This document shows, in pieces, positions 25,028 through 29,357 of a stretch of 29,357 nt of DNA. The notes under the pieces were generated by a model, which made no database searches, was not told the DNA's origin, and saw nothing but the letters and a program-made list of their open reading frames with translations. The stretch comes from Zoogloea sp. (GTDB lineage Bacteria; Pseudomonadota; Gammaproteobacteria; Burkholderiales; Rhodocyclaceae). The stretch spans positions 1-29,357 of the forward strand of contig JADKKC010000039.1 of the NCBI GenBank assembly GCA_016720685.1. The letters run 5' to 3'. The number at the start of each line of letters is the position of its first letter. The first letter of the stretch is position 1. The position numbers and the translations under genes are program-made.

Positions 25028-25708
25028 ATGGACAGCTCATCCGCCTACATCCTCATCGTCGAAGACGAACCCAAACTCGCTGCGCTGCTGGGCGATTATC
25101 TGAAAGCCGCCGGCCACGCAACGACGTGGATTGCCAACGGGCTCGATGTGATCCCCGCGATCCGCGCCCGCGAGCCCGATCTGGTGCTGCTCGACCTGAT
25201 GCTGCCCGGCCGGGACGGGCTCGACATCTGCCGCGAGCTGCGCAGCTTCAGCGAGCTGCCGGTGATCATGATGACCGCCCGCGTCGACGAGATCGACCGC
25301 CTGCTTGGCCTTGAACTGGGCGCCGACGATTACATCTGCAAGCCCTACAGCCCCCGCGAAGTCGTCGCCCGCTGCAAGGCCGTGCTGCGCCGCAACCGCC
25401 GCAGCCCGCCGCCCGAGCGGGAGAGCCTGCAGCTCGACGAAGCCCGTTGGCGGGCCACCTACCACGGCATCGAACTCGACCTTACGCCGGTCGAATTCCG
25501 CCTGCTGCGCACCCTTTCTGCCGCGCCCGGCCGCGTATTCTCCCGCGAACATCTTCTCGACGGCCTCTACGACGACCACCGGGTCGTGACCGACCGCACC
25601 GTCGACAGCCACATCAAGAACCTGCGCCGCAAGCTCGAACAGATTGCACCGGAAGAGCCCTTGATCCGCTCGATCTACGGGGTGGGCTACAGGTTCGAGC
25701 CGGGTTGA
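25028..25708 (+). CDS. baeR: BaeR-like response regulator (OmpR family)
   Basis: DNA-binding response regulator, 226 residues. The receiver domain starts YILIVEDEPKLAALLGDYLK. The phospho-acceptor is D56 in VLLDLMLPGRDGLDICRELR. Thr and Lys switch residues lie in MMTARVDEIDRLLGLELGAD and DYICKPYSPREVVARCKAVL, the latter nearly identical to E. coli BaeR. The C-terminal winged helix shows LTPVEFRLLRTLSAAPGRVF, DRTVDSHIKNLRRKLE and IRSIYGVGYRFEP. Transcribed from baeS. A BaeR-box-like site lies upstream of the divergent efflux operon, its probable target. The following 170 bases to the convergent dmlA-like gene hold no recognisable gene. Confidence 0.9.
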   Translation: MDSSSAYILIVEDEPKLAALLGDYLKAAGHATTWIANGLDVIPAIRAREPDLVLLDLMLPGRDGLDICRELRSFSELPVIMMTARVDEIDRLLGLELGADDYICKPYSPREVVARCKAVLRRNRRSPPPERESLQLDEARWRATYHGIELDLTPVEFRLLRTLSAAPGRVFSREHLLDGLYDDHRVVTDRTVDSHIKNLRRKLEQIAPEEPLIRSIYGVGYRFEPG

Positions 25709-25881
25709 GGCGGCGGCGATCCATTCAACCAGCGCCGTGCGCCGCTTCGCCTCGACGTTCCGGACGTTCATCTGGCGATCATGCGTCCCGGCCCCTGTGC
25801 GGCGGTGAGATCGCCTCGCAAGGCCCGCCCGAGCTTACCGACCGGCAGCGCATCCGGAATGCACGGGCCGGACGCGCTGCG

Positions 25882-26967
25882 TCATGCGCGCTCATCGAGC
25901 AGCGTGGCAATGGCGCTGCCCAGCTCGGCTGTCGTGGCCGCTCCGCCCATGTCCGGGGTGCGCGGGCCGGCCACCAGCACGTGCTCGATGGTCTGCATGA
26001 TCGCGTCGTGGGCGGCTTTGTATTGCGCGTCGCCGTTGCCGAGGAAGTCGAGCATCATGGCGCCCGACCAGATCATGGCGATGGGGTTGGCGATTCCCTG
26101 GCCGTAGATGTCCGGGGCCGAGCCATGCACCGGCTCGAACAGCGACGGAAAGCGGCGCTCGGGATTGAGGTTGGCGGACGGGGCGATGCCGATCGTGCCG
26201 GTGCAGGCCGGCCCCAGGTCCGAGAGGATGTCGCCGAAGAGGTTGGAGGCAACCACCACATCGAAGCGCTCGGGGCTGAGCACGAAGCGCGCGGCGAGAA
26301 TGTCGATGTGGTATTTGTCCCAGCGAACGTCGGGGTACTGACTGGCCATCGCCTCAAGGCGCTCGTCCCAGTAGGGCATGCTGATGGCGATGCCGTTTGA
26401 CTTGGTGGCGGACGTCAGGTGCTTTTTCGGCCGCGTCTGTGCCAGATCGAAGGCGAACTTCAGGATGCGGTCGGTGCCCTTGCGGGTAAAGATCGATTCC
26501 TGGATCACCGTCTCGCGCTCGGTGCCTTCAAAAATGCGCCCGCCGATCGACGAATACTCGCCTTCGGTGTTCTCGCGGATGACGAAGAAATCGATGTCGC
26601 CGACCTTGCGGTTGGCCAGCGGGCAGGGAATGCCGGGCATCAGGCGAACCGGGCGGACGTTGGCGTACTGGTCGAAATCGCGCCGGAACTTGATCAGCGA
26701 ACCCCACAGGGAGATGTGATCCGGCACCGTCGCCGGCCAGCCCGCCGCGCCAAAATAGATGGCGTCGAAGCCCTTGAGCTGGGCAAACCAGTCGTCCGGC
26801 ATCATCTGGCCGTGTTCGAGGTAGTAGTCGCAGTTTGCCCATTCGAAGCGCGTGAATTCCAGATCGAGGCCGAACTTCTTCATCGCCACATCGAGGACGC
26901 GCAGGCCCTCCGGCATGACTTCCTTGCCGATGCCGTCACCGGCGATCACTGCAATCCTGTGCTTCAT
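25882..26967 (-). CDS. dmlA: D-malate/tartrate dehydrogenase (decarboxylating), DmlA/TtuC family
   Basis: NAD-dependent beta-decarboxylating dehydrogenase of the isocitrate/isopropylmalate superfamily, 361 residues, the same length as E. coli DmlA (YeaU). It converts D-malate to pyruvate and CO2, or acts on tartrate or isopropylmalate. Motifs include IAVIAGDGIGKEVMPEGLRV, FGAAGWPATVPDHISLWG, the substrate Arg region FDQYANVRPVRLMPG, DFFVIRENTEGEYSSIGGR, the metal site in FGDILSDLGPA, and the NAD site LFEPVHGSAPDIYGQGIANP. GGAAGG lies upstream of the ATG. It diverges from a LysR gene exactly as dmlA does from dmlR in E. coli, which favours D-malate use. Tartrate dehydrogenase activity is an alternative with the same fold. 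Confidence 0.88.
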   Translation of the reverse strand: MKHRIAVIAGDGIGKEVMPEGLRVLDVAMKKFGLDLEFTRFEWANCDYYLEHGQMMPDDWFAQLKGFDAIYFGAAGWPATVPDHISLWGSLIKFRRDFDQYANVRPVRLMPGIPCPLANRKVGDIDFFVIRENTEGEYSSIGGRIFEGTERETVIQESIFTRKGTDRILKFAFDLAQTRPKKHLTSATKSNGIAISMPYWDERLEAMASQYPDVRWDKYHIDILAARFVLSPERFDVVVASNLFGDILSDLGPACTGTIGIAPSANLNPERRFPSLFEPVHGSAPDIYGQGIANPIAMIWSGAMMLDFLGNGDAQYKAAHDAIMQTIEHVLVAGPRTPDMGGAATTAELGSAIATLLDERA

Positions 26968-27028
26968 GGTTTTTCCTTCCGTTGCGTGGCTCAGTTCAGG
27001 CTTCCCAGCTTACTGGCCCGGTTCGTAT

Positions 27029-27043
27029 TTACAATTGCCGTAA
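27029..27043. promoter_or_regulatory. LysR-type operator candidate between dmlA and dmlR
   Basis: TTACAATTGCCGTAA is an interrupted palindrome containing a T-N11-A LysR box (27030-27042). It lies in the 100-base divergent region, 24 bases before the dmlR start and 62 before the dmlA start. It is the expected site for autoregulation and for activation of dmlA. Confidence 0.6.
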
Positions 27044-27067
27044 CTGTGAATCCATAGGCCACGATTC

Positions 27068-27961
27068 GTGAACATCAAGCCCCAGCTGGAAGACCTTCGC
27101 CTGTTTTGTGTCGTGGTGCGCAAGCGCAGCTTTGCTGCCACCGCGCGGGAGCTGGGCGTGTCCAAAGCCGTGGTCAGCAAGCGCATTGCGCTGCTCGAAG
27201 ACGCGCTGCAAGACAGGCTGCTGCACCGGACGACGCGCAGCGTCTCGCTGACCGCCCAGGGCGAGATCGTCCATCAGTGGGCCCAGCGCATTCTCGAGGA
27301 TGTCGATCTGATGGGCGATGCGCTGGCCCACGAAAAAGCCACGCCGCGCGGTCTGTTGCGCATTTGCAGCAGCACCGGTTTCGGGCGCAATCGCCTCGCG
27401 CCGGCCTTGTCCGAACTGGCGCGGCGCTACCCGGCGCTGGAGATTCAGGTGGAGCTGCTGGATCGCGCGGTCGATCTCGTCGAAGAGGGCTTTCAGCTCG
27501 ACATTCGCATCGGGCATGTGCACGAAGGCCAGGTCATCAAGCGCCGGATCGCCGAGAACCGGCGCATCCTGTGTGCCTCGCCGGCCTACCTGGCGCGTTT
27601 TGGCACGCCGCAAAGCCTGGACGATCTGAAAGCCCATCGCTGTATTGCGATTCGCGAGCGCGACCAGGATTTCGGGCGTTGGGACTTGAGCGGGCCGGAC
27701 GGTCTGGCGTCGATCAAGGTCAGCGGCCCGCTGTCGGCCAACAATGGCGAGATCGTCCGCCAGTGGGCCATCGACGGCCACGGCGTCATCCTGCGCTCGG
27801 GCTGGGATGTGGGGCGGGAGATCGATGCCGGCGTCCTCAAGCACGTGCTGCCGCAGTATTTCCAGCAGGCCGATGTGTGGGCGGTCTATCCGTCCCGCTT
27901 GTCGGCATCGGCCAAGGTCAAGGTGTGCGTCGAGTTTCTGGCCGGCTGGTTCACCAGTTGA
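27068..27961 (+). CDS. dmlR: LysR-family regulator (DmlR-like)
   Basis: Transcriptional regulator of 297 residues, typical LTTR length. The N-terminal winged helix-turn-helix is FCVVVRKRSFAATARELGVS, KAVVSKRIALLEDAL, LLHRTTRSVSLTAQG. The C-terminal periplasmic-binding-like sensor domain is about residues 90-295 (GLLRICSSTGFGRNRLAPAL, and NRRILCASPAYLARFGTP as in the CrgA/DmlR subgroup). It starts with GTG at 27068; no upstream in-frame ATG is better. It is divergent from dmlA, which it probably activates in the presence of D-malate or a related hydroxy acid. The ligand assignment rests on synteny with E. coli. Confidence 0.85.
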   Translation: MNIKPQLEDLRLFCVVVRKRSFAATARELGVSKAVVSKRIALLEDALQDRLLHRTTRSVSLTAQGEIVHQWAQRILEDVDLMGDALAHEKATPRGLLRICSSTGFGRNRLAPALSELARRYPALEIQVELLDRAVDLVEEGFQLDIRIGHVHEGQVIKRRIAENRRILCASPAYLARFGTPQSLDDLKAHRCIAIRERDQDFGRWDLSGPDGLASIKVSGPLSANNGEIVRQWAIDGHGVILRSGWDVGREIDAGVLKHVLPQYFQQADVWAVYPSRLSASAKVKVCVEFLAGWFTS

Positions 27962-28034
27962 AGGAGTTTTCAGTCGGCCGGTCGACGTGCTGCCTGAAAT
28001 ACTCGCGCAGCTCAGGTAGGTCGGGTTAGCTCAG

Positions 28035-28067
28035 GTAGGTCGGGTTGGCGCAGCGTAACCCGACATT
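28035..28067. repeat. REP hairpin left of the RAYT gene
   Basis: GTAGGTCGGGTT and AACCCGACATT arms enclose GGCGCAGCGT. The 8-base GTCGGGTT/AACCCGAC stem is perfect. A partial direct copy (TAGGTCGGGTTAGC) precedes it at about 28017-28030. The reverse complement of this unit recurs at 28625-28656 on the other side of the transposase. Confidence 0.9.
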
Positions 28068-28071
28068 CCCC

Positions 28072-28592
28072 ATGCAATATCGAGCGCCATCGTTCCCGGT
28101 GGCACCTTGTTTTTTACCCTTTTTACGGATCGTCGCCGACCTATTCTGGCTTCGGATGAGGCCGTCTATGTCCTGCGCAATGCATTCCGATCCGTTTGCC
28201 AATCGCGTCCGTTCGAAATCGCTGCAATTGTCGTCATGCCCGATCATCTTCACTGCATCTGGACTTTACCGCCGCCCGATGATGCCGACTTCTCCACCCG
28301 CTGGCGCCTGATAAAAACCGGATTCACCAAACATTGCCCGGACATACTCCGGCGCACGCCCGACACAGCGCGGCTGACAAAAGGCGAGCAAGCCATCTGG
28401 CAACATCGATATTGGGAACATCAAATACGTGATGAAACCGATTTTGCCCGCCATGTCGATTACATCTATTACAGCCCAGTCAAACATGGCCTGGCCCGAT
28501 CACCGCTGGATTGGCCTTACTCCAGCTTTGGCCGTTATGTGAAAGCCGGTGTTTATGCTTCGGATTTTGGGGCGCGATTCAATGTGCTTTGA
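28072..28592 (+). pseudogene. REP-associated tyrosine transposase (RAYT/TnpA-REP), frameshifted after codon 4
   Basis: A Y1-type HUH transposase that handles REP hairpins. The main frame shows the HUH box VVMPDHLHCIWTLP, then DFSTRWRLIKTGFTKH, GEQAIWQHRYWEHQIRDETD, and HVDYIYYSPVKHGLA, a RAYT signature with the catalytic Tyr region. SPLDWPYSSFGRYV ends the family core. The natural start ATGCAATATCGA (28072) fits the RAYT N-terminus MxYRR, but one base is missing right after it. The rest, beginning AIVPGGTLFFTLFTDRRRPI, is therefore in another frame, in which only TTG at 28107 could initiate. The gene is bracketed by inverted copies of one REP unit, as expected of a RAYT with its cognate repeats. 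Starting at TTG would remove about 12 residues, and some activity might remain. Confidence 0.88.
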
Positions 28593-28624
28593 AGGCATCG
28601 GGCATGAGTAGGGCTGATGGTGGG

Positions 28625-28656
28625 ATGTCGGGTTACGCTGCGCTAACCCGACCTAC
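28625..28656. repeat. REP hairpin right of the RAYT gene
   Basis: ATGTCGGGTTACGCTGCGCT followed by AACCCGACCTAC. The unit is the reverse complement of the left REP with one or two changes. It overlaps the 3' end of the candidate immunity gene on the minus strand. Confidence 0.9.
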
Positions 28657-28900
28657 GGAACTGAAAATAGTGACCGATGGCATACCACCAAACCACCCCA
28701 ACCGCTGCCAACATGATCTCTCCAGCTTTTTCATCTGGAAGAACAAGAGCAAGAAGAGAAGCGGGAAAACTTGCCCAGAACAAGAGAAAGCCACCCCAAC
28801 TGCCCTCATACTGCCGGAGTGATCACGAATAATGAAATGCAAGGTATAACAAGCCCAAAACTAAGCCTAGACATGAAACCCGATGAGATGGCCTGGTCAT
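28643..28900 (-). pseudogene. Candidate membrane immunity gene behind the Rhs toxin, with an in-frame UGA
   Basis: One minus-strand frame of 86 codons directly follows the Rhs stop by 24 bases. It starts ATG at 28900 with GGAG 10 bases upstream. MTRPSHRVSCLGLVLGLLYL then AFHYS ends at TGA (28825-28823). The same frame resumes SLRQYEGSWGGFLLFWASFP, ASLLALVLPDEKAGEIMLAA, VGVVWWYAIGHYFQF. Three hydrophobic helices would result if the stop were read or repaired. I know no family match. Position (immediately downstream of a polymorphic-toxin tip) and size are those expected of a cognate immunity protein, and a membrane location would suit a lipid-attacking toxin. The 3' end runs into the REP hairpin. 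Function is inferred from context only. Confidence 0.4.
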
Positions 28901-28924
28901 GCAACAATCACTCCGCCATTAAAG

Positions 28925-29357
28925 TCAGTCTGTCGCGCTTGAGAAGCAGTTTATTCGCATCCAGAAATAAATCATGGACTGCTGCCCGATGGGAGTTCGA
29001 TCTCTGAAAGAAAATGGAATTTCCGACGCCAGTTGTCGGTCACATTTTCTGAAACAGGCAACCGTAGCATCATCCGAAGAACAGCTTCGTTGCTGGCGAC
29101 ATTCCTGATAACACATATCGTGCCGCTGACAAGCATTATCTGTTGCCCGTCGCTGGTCGTAGTAGCCGGGTGATGCAGCTGAGTTGAATGTTTCCTCCCT
29201 GCCGCCTGTCCAATTTGGGCCGCACCAATTGCCAGCTATCGGGACCAACCCAGAGGGATCCGTCTTGCCAACAGGATCTCCCCCGACATAGCCATACCCA
29301 TTCGGCCCGCCCTCAATCCCGATCGGATCCGCCGAGAGATACCTTCCCAGCCTGGGC
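28925..29357 (-). CDS. Rhs-family polymorphic toxin, C-terminal end with phospholipase-A2-like tip (partial)
   Basis: The frame is open from the window edge. RYLSADPIGIEGGPNGYGYV then GGDPVGKTDPSGL is the Rhs repeat-associated core that ends the conserved shell. The variable tip follows. It starts about VPIAGNWCGPNWTGG and contains ATDNACQRHDMCYQECR, a CxxHDxCY pattern with the His-Asp dyad of secreted phospholipases A2. Further cysteines and CDRQLA follow. The tip is about 105 residues and Cys-rich, suggesting disulfides and action outside the cytoplasm. Such proteins are delivered by type VI or other secretion to rival cells, where this one would hydrolyse membrane phospholipids. The N-terminal bulk lies beyond the window. 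TTG at 29248 is an internal codon, not the start. The toxin activity is inferred from the motif. Confidence 0.85.
   Translation of the reverse strand, partial: PRLGRYLSADPIGIEGGPNGYGYVGGDPVGKTDPSGLVPIAGNWCGPNWTGGREETFNSAASPGYYDQRRATDNACQRHDMCYQECRQQRSCSSDDATVACFRKCDRQLASEIPFSFRDRTPIGQQSMIYFWMRINCFSSATD

Noticed and set aside
25709..25881. Possible small minus-strand gene (MNVRNVEAKRRTALVEWIAA) after baeR
   Set aside because: No family resemblance, and the frame continues as a shadow of baeR; insufficient support.

Overview
The window is GC-rich chromosomal DNA from a Gram-negative proteobacterium. A betaproteobacterium, probably Rhodocyclales (Azoarcus/Thauera/Zoogloea-like), fits best. The reasons are the protein styles (CysK, Sbp, BaeSR, RND pump, DmlA/DmlR), heavy G/C third positions with long antisense shadow frames, and families of short intergenic hairpin repeats. 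The taxon is inferred from style only; there is no rRNA gene here.

Layout. (1) 1-2.9 kb: a beta-CASP metallo-beta-lactamase-fold RNase-like gene (minus, broken near the window edge), an RlmA-type rRNA methyltransferase (minus) and a small DUF2325 protein (plus). (2) 3.0-8.4 kb: a sulfur-acquisition block on the plus strand. It holds a MetNIQ-type ABC importer, a decayed phenylacetate-CoA-ligase-like fragment beside a cruciform repeat, a sulfate-binding protein followed by two tandem terminators, and cysteine synthase with its own terminator. (3) 8.4-10.8 kb: a gene graveyard with paired REP-like hairpins, an EAL-domain scrap, a paiB gene with one in-frame stop, the C-terminus of a tyrosine recombinase, and a YefM/YoeB toxin-antitoxin pair. 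The antitoxin and its palindromic operator look intact but the toxin is frameshifted. About 540 bases follow with no recognisable gene. (4) 10.8-13.8 kb: a MASE1-PAS-GAF hybrid histidine kinase split by a frameshift. (5) 14.0-17.3 kb: an SRPBCC protein, then a tightly packed trio of NeuD/PglD-like acetyltransferase (frameshifted), BKACE/DUF849 enzyme (intact) and GT61 glycosyltransferase (frameshifted). (6) 17.4-25.7 kb: a second REP pair, a tripartite RND efflux operon (adaptor, pump, outer-membrane factor; minus) and a divergent BaeS/BaeR-type two-component system. A BaeR-box-like sequence lies between them. (7) 25.9-28.0 kb: a divergent dmlA/dmlR-type pair for D-malate/tartrate use. (8) 28.0-29.4 kb: a REP-associated tyrosine transposase flanked by inverted copies of a hairpin. 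Beyond it lies the C-terminus of an Rhs polymorphic toxin with a phospholipase-A2-like tip, followed by a candidate membrane immunity gene carrying an in-frame UGA.

How the genes work together. Regions 2, 6 and 7 are coherent, intact functional units: sulfur nutrition, stress-inducible efflux with its regulator, and a catabolic gene with its regulator. The regions between them carry most of the broken genes, repeats and mobile or conflict elements. At least eight reading-frame lesions are visible, many of them single missing bases. They could be real decay or assembly error, and this is the main uncertainty about the window. The most promising leads for something undescribed are the NeuD-BKACE-GT61 trio and the Rhs/PLA2-like effector with its membrane partner.
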